Positions 22,595 through 33,743 of a stretch of DNA of 64,000 bases are shown here, one piece after another. A program made the translations under genes and the position numbers. Source of the stretch: Ottelia alismoides (Eukaryota; Streptophyta; Magnoliopsida; Alismatales; Hydrocharitaceae); contig JAZKJV010011599.1 in the NCBI GenBank assembly GCA_037367405.1, positions 124,001 through 188,000 of the forward strand, written 5' to 3'. The number at the start of each line of letters is the position of its first letter. Positions within the stretch are counted from its first letter, which is position 1. Under the pieces are notes generated by a model. It did no database searches, had not been told where the DNA came from, and saw only the letters and a list, made by a program, of their open reading frames with translations.

Positions 22595-25244
22595 TGAAGG
22601 ATATGGTTAGATCCTCAAGCGCATCACGGAAGCGTGAGCGTCGTATCGAATACGACGAGGAGCGACTAGTCGCACTAGTTGCTCGATGCAGCGGAATTTA
22701 AAAAAATTTTCTTACGACGAAACCACATGATCCAAGAACACTTCTCGGATCGTTTCGTCTTAACCACAAACAAGTAATTAGGATTACCTCTTGAAGCGTG
22801 GTTGCGATCGAGTCTCTAAACAAAGAGACCTCCTGTCTCAAGTCCGATCCGACGGAGGAGACGCTTGCGAGCGCGGGGATGAACCGCGTTCTTCTCGCAA
22901 TCCATGTTGATGATCCAAGCGGCGGATCTCCTGATCTCGACACACGAGATCCGACGTCTTCTTCACGAGCGAGGCGCACCGAAGGACACGGAGATCCACG
23001 AGCAGACGAACGGGCAGCATAACGACGATGCCACGGCGATGGAGAATCTCTCTAGGTCATCCATGGTGGACGGCCACATGAGAGGGAGAGAGAAGGCTGT
23101 CGAGTAGAGAGAAAAGAGAGAGATGCTTCTCAAGCATTGTGTGTAAAATAGAGAGCATGGTATGCCTCTCTATTTATAGGGTTTTGGGATCAATGGATCT
23201 CAATTCATGTGACATATAAAATCAATGGATGAGATTGATTTATGTCAATCCAATGGCTAAGATTGTTGTTGGTAAAACCAACAAATTTAGATCAAAATAT
23301 ATTTGACAAAATCAAATACAAATTAATCCAAAATTACACCAAATAAATAAGGAGAGAATATACATGGAGATTTCATCTCCATGTACATTCCATATGGACG
23401 GTCACCCATTCCTATTTGGATTTGGGTGCCGCCCAAGCTTTCCATGAGGAGAGCAATCTCATGACATGTCATGAGATGGCATATCTCCATGGAAATCTCT
23501 TTATTTATTTCCAACAACTTTTGTTGGGTTTTATTCTTCAAAAATAATTCACAATTATATTTGAGAATATTGCAATCTTGCCATTGAAAAATTGTGAATC
23601 ATATTCACAACCCAAAACAACATATAATTTACATTGTCAATTAATTACACAATGTGTATCCAATACACATAATAATTAATCAACACATATAAATTATAAT
23701 TAGCTCTCTCTAATACATTATAAATTACATTTATAATATATTATGAATAATTGGATATTACTATCCACATTATTCTTATCCATAATGATTAAATCACATT
23801 TAATTATATTGGATAACTTATTCTCATGTGCCCAAATAATATGAATCGCATTCACATTATTTATATCTTTGATAATCAAATCACATTTAATTATCTAAGA
23901 TAACTATCCTTATAATACGAATCAAATTCATATTATTCATGATAATTAAATCACATTTAATAATCCATTTTCTCAATGCTCGGATACATATATCAACAAT
24001 AGAATTATCCGTGAACTCTTTCAAGGATAATGCGCTTTCTCCGCGAATACTTGGAGATAAGGACAGGGCGATTGTATTGTTCCACGCATAGTGACATGGA
24101 TATTGAGATCACATCTCAAATCCAGATCTCGGGCCTCCCATAGATGCTTGATTAAATCAAGACCGCAAATCTAATCTTCTCATTGAATCTGAATCACATT
24201 CAGATCAATGTCCAACATTTGGACTAAGATCAGATTACTTCTCTACTGAGAGGAGTCACTAAAATCCAAACCCGTTTCATCACTCCCTAGGAATGGAAGC
24301 GTCATGGTTATACAATCGTTTATGATCACATCACCCTCAGGTATTCCAGATACCTGTACATCCTGCATACTGGAAGACTCAGAATAAACCCGAAGTATTA
24401 GATCAACTTTATACTGTCTACTTCAGGGTTTTATCAGTAAGTTTCTCATTCGATCATTGGGAGTCGGTATCGATCATACACTTTCCAAAAGCATATATCA
24501 TACCTAGGTCTTGATCATATACTTTCCAAAAGTATATATCAAACCTACAAATTCAGTCAAGCTTCCAAAGCGAGACGACCATGCGCATGGAATTTGATTC
24601 TTCCCAATGTCTCATGAGTGAGCTCATGTCTTCCGGTTCAGTAACTGAACCTGTATGATCCCTTTGAGAGATCGTACTACTCATATGCCCTTATATGCAC
24701 ACCAGCGCGCCGGTGTATAGACCTTGATTAGGTCATCAACCAATTGGTATGCCAAATGTACATACTCAAACATATAGTAACACATCTGTCTCCGGTCAGA
24801 GGATGCATGCCTATATCATGACAGCATATGATATAGGACTTTGGTTATCTCGATCTCGTTAAGTCAACTCTTTGACCCAACTCATCTGACACCTCTGAAT
24901 CTCTATTCCTATGCAGAGGACCTGCATCAAGAGGTCGGTCAGATACCAACCTAAATGAGATAGGATTGCCATCTCCTACTCAGGCTGGAGATCATCTCTT
25001 AACAATCATTTGACGGTGCTCGATGAGTCCTCAATCTAACTCATTAGATATTCATCTAAGCACCAGCCTTTATGATTCAATAATTGAATCAACAGTTGTA
25101 TGATCATTAAGATGGCCATGGTACATAACCCTAATTGTACTAAGGGACCTATTATGCAAATTATGTACTCTTTATTCAGATTAAGGAGTGAATTGCAATA
25201 ACATTTATTGCATAATGGCTCGCCGTGGGCTCGCATGTCCAACA
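22595..25244 (-). mobile_element. LTR-L solo LTR 2 (2650 bp), inserted in LINE-E
   Basis: On the minus strand begins TGTTGGACATGCGAGCCC and ends ATCCTTCA. Flanks are GGGAA (22590-22594) and GGAAA (25245-25249), a 5-bp target duplication with one mismatch. LINE-E endonuclease sequence stops at one side and the linker resumes at the other. TATA box CCTATAAATAG near 23180 on the minus strand. No internal region. Confidence 0.9.
22838..23020 (-). CDS. Conserved short ORF in LTR-L leader (copy 2, 60 aa)
   Basis: Same length, start position and stop as the ORF at 9202-9384; no indels between them, with many amino-acid differences. Shares VDLR, SLVKKTSDLV, RRLDHQHGLRE and SSPRSQ. No known domain. 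Confidence 0.35.
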   Translation of the reverse strand: MLPVRLLVDLRVLRCASLVKKTSDLVCRDQEIRRLDHQHGLREERGSSPRSQASPPSDRT

Positions 25245-25866
25245 GGAAAACCTCCATAAGTTTCCCAGAAGCCAAGAACCGATCAATCCTAGATCGAGTC
25301 GAATTATTCCTCCAAGTGTAGGATAAATCATCAGGCACCAACCCTCCCAGAGCTAGCTCATCCAAAAGCTCAATAAAATCCCGCGACCCTGGGTCCTGGC
25401 CCCCCCGGCCCCGGAGGCGATCCGAAGAGTGAACTGTGACATTGAAATCCCCCCCAAGAGACAAGGAAGCCCCTCAAAAGCGGAAGCCGCATCACGAAGA
25501 TCCGCCCAAAGCTCCCTCCGCAAAATGTGGCAAGTAGGGGCATAAATACAGGAGAGCAATAGGCCCAAGAAATCAGCCCGGGTCAGCACCACCGAAAGCA
25601 TATGTCTTCCCGCCCGAATCGAGGAGAAGGAGAACGTCGTAGAACGCCAAGCCAGCAAGAAACCCCCCGTCATCCCAACCGCATCCACCGCCCGAACTCG
25701 TCCAGAGGGCCCGCACCAAAAGAGCACCAAAGAGTATCGTCAACCCCCCTCAATTTCGTTTCTTGAATAAAAGCAATATCACAGCCCCACTCGGAGAATC
25801 GCGAGCCCAAAGAGCGCCTCTTGTCAGCCTCCCAAGGCCCCTAACGTTCCAGGAGAGAACCTTCAT
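25245..25866 (-). pseudogene. LINE-E ORF2: AP-type endonuclease domain
   Basis: Starts MKVLSWNVRGLGRLTRGALW, the typical EN start, and continues with GGFLLAWRS, LLSCIYAPT, GGDFNVT and RSRIDRFLASG. The endonuclease nicks target DNA to prime reverse transcription. Frameshifts occur near 25750 and 25450. Continues on the far side of solo LTR 2. Confidence 0.85.
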
Positions 25867-26370
25867 TAAAAACCACCAGAGCCCCCCCCCAAGGACACTA
25901 AGACCAGCCGCCTCCGCCACAGATTCCCGCAACGTCGCACAGGAATGCTTCATCAATGAACCGAGCCGAGATTGGTTACGCCTCCGATAACGTTTCCCCG
26001 ACCGCTTGTCTGAGAGGCCCCCCACATCAGAGGCAGCTGCCCCGTCAGAAAAGTTCCCCAAGGGGCCACCAGAAGGAGCCAACACCGAAGAAGCCCCCCG
26101 GTCCACAGGAGTGGGGGGGAGGGGGATCGGGCAAGTGAAGAAGCAACAGGGGTCGAACAAAGCACCTCCGAGTCTGAGTGCACACCCACTTCCTCCAAAT
26201 GAATCCGGTGGACAAAATCCGATGGAGAGTCGGGTAGCGTAATCGGGTCACTGGGCCACCACTTCGTCAGCCACGTACCGAAGTTTAGAGATCCGCTAAA
26301 GCCCATCGCTCCGCGGGCAGACACAGGACCCGAGAACCACAACTGCAAAGCACTAGCCGACAAAACCGGT
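25867..26370 (-). pseudogene. LINE-E ORF1 C-terminal fragment
   Basis: Low-identity minus-strand coding (PSDPITLPDSPSDFVHRIHL, SDKRSGKRYRRRNQSRLG) just upstream of the ORF2 start. No zinc knuckles remain, so LINE-E is 5'-truncated within ORF1. The left limit is where LINE-D RT sequence resumes. Confidence 0.65.
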
Positions 26371-27271
26371 ACCATTTGGATTCGGTGCCCCATCTGCATT
26401 CACACTCCATACGGTTGCTTTAACCTCTTCCAAGGTAACCGGCAACGTCAGGCTACCTGCATGTATATCTGAGAGTCGAGAAGCCCCAAGACCACTCCAA
26501 CGCCAAGGTCTGGAAGCAACCCTCCTAGAGAAATCATGAAAGTGGTCAGCAATCACACTACCATGTTCTATGTCCCCTTCAATTATGTTTCCATTAACAA
26601 TCATAGACCGGAACTAGTGGTTCCGAACTTCCGACATATACCATTGGCAATCTGTGAAAAAAGGTCATGTTCGCATCACACTCCACCGACCAGGCAAGAC
26701 GCGACCTCTGATTCCACTCTGCCACATGCTTCAAGTCTTCCTCCACTACCATTCTAAGGGCAGAAGCCTTTGCCCCAAATCATCCGCATCCAGCTGCATG
26801 TCATCATCTAGTATGTCGAGTCTCTGGACCTCCATTTCCGCATCTAACCTCCAAGCTCTCCTAGCCTCTCTCTCACCTCCTTCTTATAAGCACATAATCT
26901 TTGATGCATACACATCAATTTCTCTGAGAACCCCATCACGGTCGAACCAGCAACAGATAAGGATATCCAGTGGGCGCTCACCAAGTCTCTGAACGAGTCC
27001 TCCAGAAGCCAAACACGTTCAAATCTGAAAAAACCTCTCAACAGAGAGGTAAAACCAGAATCTCATATCAGAGGTGTATGATCAGAACGTGTGCGGGGCC
27101 TACACAAAGCGAAAGAACCTGGGAACAAATCCAAGAGTTCATATGAGACAAGAAAACGATCAATGCGGGAGCGAGATCCCGACCTCCACCAAGTGTATTT
27201 TCTGCCCGCATCATCGAGAACCTCAAGCTCGATATCATCAATCAAATCAGCAAAGTCCGATGACCCTGGGC
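26371..27271 (-). pseudogene. LINE-D ORF2: endonuclease end, linker and RT start
   Basis: Minus-strand pieces YTWWRSGSRSRIDRFLVS (endonuclease end), FFRFERVWLLEDSFRDLV (linker) and ITLPVTLEEVKATVW-type sequence ending SVNADGAPNPNG. The last motif normally runs straight into the RT sequence at 19492, confirming that LINE-E sits between. Confidence 0.85.
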
Positions 27272-27778
27272 TAGGGATGAAAACGAATGTGAATATATTT
27301 GTATCTGATCCGTTATCGTATTCGTTTTATACATATTTTGACATTCGCATCCGTATTCGTTTTAAAATGGATGCGGATATGGATATCACTTTGACATTCG
27401 CTAATATTCGCATTCGCATTCGTATATTCGTTTTCGTACATAAGCATACTAATAGATTTATTTATAATTGTGTGTAATAACATTTTATGATTGAATTCAT
27501 TCTTGTTGATATAATTGTTATGAAATTACTGTATTTAGTACATCTATTTTATGTGTAAATCATCTTAAACATGTATATTTTAATTAATCTATTAAATATT
27601 TCCGTTATTATTTATATCCGATTCGTATTTGTTTTACATATGTATTCGTTTTAAGGATATGGTAACCCATTTTTCACATTCATCAATATTTGTATCCGCA
27701 TTCGTATTCGTATTTTAAAATGGATAAGGATATGATTATACCTATATTCGCATCCGTATCCGACTGTTTTCATCCCTA
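27272..27778. mobile_element. 507-bp hAT-like non-autonomous element
   Basis: Ends TAGGGATGAAAACG and, inverted, TAGGGATGAAAACAG. Flanked by CCCTGGGC and CCCCGGGC, an 8-bp duplication with one mismatch. The interior is AT-rich with many ATTCGTATTCG-type repeats and no ORF. The LINE-E paralogue at 25390 shows the uninterrupted target. Size, TIR start and 8-bp duplication fit a hAT MITE. Confidence 0.85.
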
Positions 27779-28266
27779 CCCCGGGCCCTGGCCACCTCGT
27801 AGATGAGGACAATTAGAAGAAAGCAGCGAAACATTGAAGTCTCCCCCAACAAGCCAAGCACAGTCCGGAAAAGCACTTCTAGCTGCACGAATATCCGTCC
27901 ACACCTCATGCCACAAAACCGACTGACAGGCTCGATACACACACAAGAAGGCAAAGAAAGTTTTAAGGAGGATGAGCATTCCAAAAGAACCGAAAGAACG
28001 TGTGAGCCCTTCAACTCCGCACGAAACTGAAAAAAAGTATACTTCCAAGCCAAAAACAAGCCTCCTGAGCTTCCCGAGGCATCCAATATCTGATAACCGG
28101 ACAGCGAGCTTGGACCAAAAGAGTTCCATACGGCCATATTGCAAGAGTCAAGCTTTGTTTCCTGAAGAAGGATGACGTTACACCCCCACTCCGTGAACCT
28201 CACACCCAAGGCTTTCCTCTTTTTTGGGTCACCCAAATCTCTAACATTCCAGGAAAGAATCTTCAT
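27779..28266 (-). pseudogene. LINE-D ORF2: AP endonuclease N-terminal part
   Basis: Starts MKILSWNVRDLGDPKKRKAL and has NVILLQETKLDS (catalytic glutamate of the QETK motif), SGGLFLAWK and VCIEPVSR. The end is frameshifted into WLVGGDFNVSLLSS. Upstream neighbour is ORF1, separated by only a few bases. Interrupted at the C-terminal side by the hAT-like element. Confidence 0.88.
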
Positions 28267-28269
28267 TTA

Positions 28270-28756
28270 GGCACAGCTTTGCTCACCCACAGTGCTCACC
28301 GTTCCCGCGAGCACCGCCACATGCGCCTAACGTTCAGAGACAATCTGCACTTCACCACTCGTCGACTTTTGTTTCCGCCTCCGTCTACACCTCTTCACAT
28401 TTCCCCTACCACTTCCAAGACCGAAGAACTCCCTTCCTCACGACAGTTTTGTCCCCCTTGCAAACCCCAATCAACAATCCCAGCTACTGGTGGCACTGGT
28501 GATGCCCGATCTTTACCACAGCTAGATTCACAGCTTGTGCGGCAAACAAAGGAGAGGAGTTTTCAAACAGTTGCTGCCAGCAAAGGGCCAAAGCCCCCGA
28601 GTCTGCCAACCCCTGCGTTGGAGAGACTAGAATAGGCGGATCGGAGTGTTGCACAGGGAGAGTTCGAGGGATTGCCTCTGCTGGACAAAGCACTCGAAAC
28701 GGTACAAGCGGAGCCGGATCCGCCTTATTACCCGAAACAGGATGGGTCCGTCCTAT
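28270..28756 (-). pseudogene. LINE-D ORF1 C-terminal region
   Basis: Minus-strand, low-complexity proline/serine-rich reading frames (ALALCWQQLFENSSPLFAAQ and similar) between the LINE-G insertion and the ORF2 start. Placement by position rather than by a strong motif. Confidence 0.5.
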
Positions 28757-29463
28757 CACCCGAAACATAGAGAGGATTTTCACGCCCTGCTGGATGCTAT
28801 CAGGGATGCCGATCGTCCTTCTGGCAATCATTGGGCCTGGCGGGAGGGGCATGTTCTCGGCAAGGAAGGCGTATGGGGTGATCTGTAGGGCCCCACCCTT
28901 GTGCTCGGAGATTGTGGTACGTGAATACGGTTTTTTTCGGGCCTGGGGCTCCCTGAACGGGTGGGCTTCTTCCTGTGGCTTTTTCGTAGATAGAGGTTGA
29001 TGACGAGGGATCGTTGCGCGAGGCTGCTTGGCAATATCTCTGATAGGTGCGTTTTGTGCGACAATGCAGTGGAGTCCATGGAGCATCTCTTCTTCGTGTG
29101 CCCGAAGGTCACTGGGGTTTGGGAGGAAGCGGTTGTGGATTGGGTTTGCACTTCTGATTTAGCATCCTTTTGTGGCTCGCTGGTGGCGAACAATAATAGG
29201 GAGCAGAGGGCGCTATTGCGGCCCGTGGCAAGCTTGTGGGCGATTTGGCTGGGCAGAAATGAAGCTATTTTCTCGAGACAGCGTTTTTACAAGGAGAATA
29301 TCGTTTTGCACTGTGCGCGTTTAGTCGATGATTGAGTGTTGGTTTAGGTTCCTTTTTGTCGTCTCTTTTGTTACCTTTGTAAACCACTTGTTTACTTTGT
29401 TCTTATATATTAATTGGGGCGAACACCGATGAGTGTATCCCCCTCTTTTGGGCCTCGAAAAAA
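28757..29463 (+). mobile_element. LINE-G: 5'-truncated L1-type LINE, plus strand
   Basis: The only plus-strand LINE in the complex. It encodes DFHALLDAIRDADRPSGNHW, then MTRDRCARLLGN, zf-RVT CVLCDNAVESMEHLFFVC and WAIWLGRNEAIF. It ends with the shared tail TTGGGGCGAACACC and an A-run at 29457-29463. Imperfect flanking repeat (13 of 16) around 28736-28756 and 29464-29480 could be the target duplication. It splits LINE-D ORF1. Confidence 0.85.
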
Positions 29464-30604
29464 AGGATGTGTCCGCCATATCGAAAGGAAACCCGATCCA
29501 CCCAACATGTGACCCGGACCCCCATATTTCAATCTGGATCGACCAGCTCCAAAGACTGGCCATGGGACCCGGGGTTGATGCTCCACTCGACCCGTCCGAC
29601 GACAACAAAACAAAGCCCCTCGGTGCCTTGGAAGGGATGTCTTCGAAAAACTCCACAGCTATTACATTTTCCGAACGATGTGGAATACGAATCGAATGGT
29701 CGCGCGAGATCTCCTCAACTTCCGTGATCCTCACGATTTTCAAATCATCGCCCTGCTGTCGTGGCTCCGCTGCAGAAGAGCTGGCTTCCGACGACCCCAG
29801 CGGCAGGAACAAAGGTGGCAGCGACGGTGAAAAGGGAACAGCAATCGGGAAAGTCGCACAGCCATCTACACCCTCATCGGTGGAAGAGGCATCGCGAGAC
29901 TCTCACGGCATTCCATGAGGACGATGGCGACATCGAGATCGGACCCCGACAAAACGCCACCGGCCAAAATCTTCGTCACGCGTCCCACTTCCCTTAGGGT
30001 TGGGCCAAGAACTTCCAGAGTTCGAGAGAGGAATGGGACTCCCCTAAGACGAGCAACTCGCTTGGTAAACACCACCTCCAATACATCTGCAAATCACGGG
30101 TGACGCCATAGTACGTCACTCCTCCCCTACGGATTGAGCAGCCACTCCGTCTGAGTCTTCGTCAGTCCCCACACGGTTTCTTCCCGGCAAAATGGCATCA
30201 CCTGTGAAACTCTTCCCAAAGATGAGCAGTAATCCGGCCCACACGGATCTAATAGATATCGACTCTTTCGTCCACGAGCCTATCAGCCACCGAACTCCCA
30301 TTTCCTCAACACCTTTTCCAGCCACGACTTTCGCAAACGAAACAATCGGCCTCAACTTCTCTCTGCCTCCCAGCGAAACCTCCCCACCATTACGCGAGGG
30401 CTCGTCGGCTGTCGACGTGGATTCAAACGGGTAGAATTCCCAACGATGACCAGCTTCTCTACAACCAAAACAACGTGAAGGCTTCAAGCACTCGGACACA
30501 AAATGGCATGCCTCCCCACATCTGAAACATCTTCGACCGCTCTTGCGATGAGTAACCGACACCCAGCCTCTTTTCTTCTCTTTGTCAGCCATGGAAGAAT
30601 GCAC
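29464..30604 (-). pseudogene. LINE-D ORF1: nucleic-acid-binding protein with two zinc knuckles
   Basis: Minus strand, start MADKEKKRGWVSVTHRKSG followed by two CCHC-type knuckles: CFRCGEACHFVSEC, and CFGCREAGHRWEFY whose last cysteine is lost. ORF1 coats LINE RNA. The rest is frameshifted. 30604 is the approximate 5' end, because LINE-C RT sequence resumes immediately beyond. Confidence 0.85.
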
Positions 30605-32240
30605 TTTGAGCCGACGAGATGATATTGTTCAACACTCCCCCTCACACAGTTGGCCAACAACTTTGCCAAAATCAAATAAATCGCATTGGATAACACTATC
30701 AGTCTGTAGTTTTCAATTATTGTCGCAGCATCTTTTTTGGGAAGCAAAAAAAAACAAAAGACCAATTGATTCGATCAAAACCATAGTTTCCCTCAGGGAA
30801 CTCAGCCGCCACCACCATCACCTCCTCAGCAATCAGATCCCAGAAATCTGAAGAAAAAAAGACAAGAAAGCCATCAAACACAGGGCATTTGTCTGGATAC
30901 AGGCCGAACAAGGCCTCGCAAACTTCCAACAACCCAAACATCCTCGTCAACACCTTTGCATCAGGGTCAGAAATGTGGCTCATCCCCACCCTCAACCACC
31001 GCGAACCACAGGGTAGAAGGTGTCCGATCATGTCCCAGAAATAATATATTACCATCGTCACAACCTCCCCCTCCCCACAGAACTCCTCTCCCCCAACCTT
31101 CACAGAATGAACCAAGTTTCTCCTCCAATTGTTTGCCACCGTGTGGAAGAATTGGGTATTGGCATCACCCTCCTTCAACCACCTTTGTCGCGATTTCTGC
31201 CTCCACTCATACTCTTGATTCATGTCCTCCTCTAAGATCTTCTGCACTACACAATGGCTCACGAGCTCCTCATCGTCCAACTCCCTATCGTCCTACAGCA
31301 AGTCCATCCTCACCAACTCATCCAACGCATATTCACCCTCGGCTCTGCTCGTTGCCAGAATTCCACATAAACACTGACAACCTGCGTCGCAGTGCGACCA
31401 GCTTCAACACTAATTGACTCCTTCACCTCCAAATCCGACCAGAATGCATTCACCATATCACGAAAACCCTCCTCCAACATCCAACACTGCTCAAATTTGA
31501 AATAAGATGATGAACATATGTCGCTGCAAGAATCAAGACACGGCGGTGTGTGATTCGAACGTGATGTAGTAAGCGAAGTAACGGAAGCCAGGACAAATAT
31601 CTCCAAAAGCTTCAATAGACAATAGAAAGCGATCAATACGTAATTGAGACGATGAGCTCCTCCAAGTATAACAGTAGGATGATGCATCCAAAGCCTCCAA
31701 GGTAAGCTTCTCCACTACCTCAGCGAAAAGGCCGAATCCAAGATCATGCGCACATCTCCCACCTAGCCTATCCTCTATATAAAACGTGACATTGAAGTCA
31801 CTGCCAATTAGCCAGGCCATATCCAGAAATACGCACCTAATTTCCCACAACTCCTACAATACCACATTCGTGGATGCCCCTGCATCACCATACACAGAGG
31901 TAACAACAAAGCGAGAATGATCCATCTTGTTCACCAAAGCCACTGAAATCAAATGGACCTTGATCACCTCAACAACCAGGTTGAAAAGATCCTTGTTCGA
32001 AGCAATAACAACCCCCCCCCCCGAACTTTCAACCGCCATTATTGCACTGAAATCAATGAGATGGGGTCTAGAAGTGGAGCACCATCATACAGATTCTCAC
32101 GAATAAATTTTAAATCATGAATAAATTTTAGACTCCTACAAGCAAGCTATATCAACCTTCCACGTAGCCATCATGCAACCAACCATCAACCATTTCTCCA
32201 GATGGCTCAGGCCCCACGCATTCTAGGATAAGAGCTTTAT
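30605..32240 (-). pseudogene. LINE-C segment 1: ORF2 endonuclease, linker and RT start
   Basis: Starts with an ATA in place of ATG at 32240-32238 followed by the KLLS-NAWGL motif (Trp codon changed to TAG), then a Q-to-TAG change before ESK. Continues with endonuclease (VTSVYGDAG, IGSDFNVTFY), linker (EYEWRQKSRQRWLKEGDANT) and RT (IIENYRLIVLSNAIYLILAK). It stops after SKC, where LINE-D is inserted. Confidence 0.85.
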
Positions 32241-32540
32241 TAGGAAACTAAGGGGAGAACCCATGCCACCTAAACCCCCACTATCGTAGCAACTGCCAAA
32301 TCAAACAACCTCTCTGCGTCGTTCTCTTCGCTCTCTACTGCTGAAAAGTTAACCAGAATCTCCTTCCCTATATCCTCACTATTCTCCTGCACCCCAACTC
32401 TTTCAACCCCTTCCTGAGCTATGAGAGGCCCCTTCTCCAAGCTTCTACCCCCATCATCAATGCCTTCAAAAACTTGTTCTTCATGCTCGTGCTCGAGCAA
32501 CCTCTACACTCCAACTTCTCGATAGGCAAAAGGACACTAA
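32241..32540 (-). pseudogene. LINE-C ORF1 C-terminal fragment
   Basis: Acidic minus-strand frame (EHEHEEQVFEGIDDGGRS, VNFSAVESEENDAERLF) matching the acidic C-terminal part of LINE-H ORF1 (LECEHEDGLWEE, VNVFGAVTEHDFEAA). LINE-C is thus 5'-truncated within ORF1, next to LINE-H RT sequence. Confidence 0.75.
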
Positions 32541-33084
32541 CCTAGCCAATCTCCGCTCCAACCTCTCGATGGCAGGCAACCACTCAGCAGCGCACATCCT
32601 ACCTGCCACCAGCGGCACACCGAGGCAATGCAAAGGCAAATTCCTATGAGGCGATCGCAATCGATCAGCATAGAAAACACTCTGCATATGTCAAGCCAAA
32701 GGAACAAATTCAGATTTTTCCATGTTCATCCTCAATCCGGATACAGTTTCGAAAATGTCCAAGACCGTAGATAAACTCCTGATCAGCACTACCCTCCGTA
32801 AAAAGTATCGTGCCACCGCGTACGGGAGAATGGGATTGTACAAGCCCTCCCTCGAATATCCACTATAGCCCCCCCCCCCCCCAGCACAGTCAACCATGAG
32901 CGCCAGGGCATCAGTGACAATCACAAAAAGCAGGAGTGCAAGCGTGTAGCCCTGTCGGACCCCAGTGGCTGAAACTACCCCCCACCAAATCGGTTGCCCA
33001 TTAACCAGGACCGCAGCGGTTGTGATGTACCTCTTCATCCACGAGATCCGCCTCTCAGGAAAGCCACGTATGTGCAAAGATGCA
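32541..33084 (-). pseudogene. LINE-H ORF2: RT palm, cut by copia-2
   Basis: Encodes RISWMKRYITTAAVLVNGQP, GVRQGYTLALLLFVIVTDAL, a damaged catalytic region, then SGLRMNMEKSEFVPLA and PLHCLGVPLVAGRM. The FADD motif is unrecognisable. It continues LINE-H from 38185 across copia-2. It ends near 32540 after ERLERRLA, next to LINE-C; the remaining C-terminus was not found. Confidence 0.82.
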
Positions 33085-33244
33085 TGTAGAGAGAGTTTCT
33101 ATTATTATTATTTGTTTACGTATTGTGTTTCTATTTCATTCTTCTATTTGGACATCCATGTAATTTACCCTTAAGGCTTCTCCCTATATAAGAGAGCCTA
33201 GGGTTTTCTTATTCATAATAACAAAGACTCCCTTTCGTCTAACA
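33085..33244 (+). repeat. copia-2 5' LTR
   Basis: TGTAGAG...CTAACA, 160 bp. TATA box CTATATAAGAG near 33184. Identical to the 3' LTR by eye over the whole length. It acts as the promoter for the genomic RNA. Confidence 0.97.
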
Positions 33245-33257
33245 TGGTATCAGAGCC
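33245..33257 (+). promoter_or_regulatory. copia-2 primer binding site (initiator Met tRNA)
   Basis: TGGTATCAGAGCC directly abuts the 5' LTR. This is complementary to the 3' end of plant initiator methionine tRNA, the usual copia minus-strand primer. Confidence 0.95.
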
Positions 33258-33284
33258 ACCCTAGGGCTCTTTCCCTAACCCCCC

Positions 33285-33545
33285 ACCCGCCGCCCACACC
33301 TTCTCTCCTCCCGAGCGGCGCCGCCAGCCGCCCCTGCGGCACCGCCAGCCCCTCCCAGCCGCTGCTGCGGCGCCGCCAGCCCTCCCAGCCGCTCCTGCGG
33401 CGCCGCTAGCCGCTCCTGCGGCCTCCCCAGCCCTCCTGCGGCACCGCCGGGACCCCCCCAGCGCCAGCCAGGCCATCTAGCGGCACCCCCTGCCGCACCT
33501 AGAGCCCCAGCGGCAACTCCATCAGCCGTCGTAGGGGTTCCGTGG
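33285..33545 (+). repeat. GC-rich minisatellite in copia-2 leader
   Basis: Imperfect units of ~20-25 bp around CCAGCCGCTCCTGCGGC. The counterpart of the copia-1 repeat at 1-225. Minus-strand frames (alanine/glycine-rich) are repeat artefacts. Confidence 0.8.
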
Positions 33546-33639
33546 ACTTCATCAGCACTTAGGCGTCGTTCTCGAGGCCGTTCAAGGGCTATTTTGCTTC
33601 CTTGGAAGCGTGCCCTAGACCTTTCTTCCTCGGCTTTAT

Positions 33640-33697
33640 GGATTTGAGTGCGTAAAGGTCTACACACGCACTCAAATCCGATGCAGTGGGTGTAGAC
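33640..33697 (+). promoter_or_regulatory. Leader hairpin with loop-complementary downstream segment (copia-2)
   Basis: A perfect 14-bp inverted repeat (33640-33653 with 33666-33679), loop of 12 nt ending GTCTACAC (33658-33665), exactly complementary to GTGTAGAC at 33690-33697. The stem differs from copia-1 (1138-1198) but the loop motif and downstream partner are kept. It sits about 47 nt before the gag ATG. Confidence 0.65.
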
Positions 33698-33743
33698 ATT
33701 CATCACATTGTCTATTCTCCCTTTGTCTTCTTCCGGCAGCAGT

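Noticed and set aside
25953..26399. A host gene on the minus strand
   Set aside because: It sits directly upstream of the LINE-E ORF2 start and shares ORF1-like composition; treated as LINE-E ORF1.
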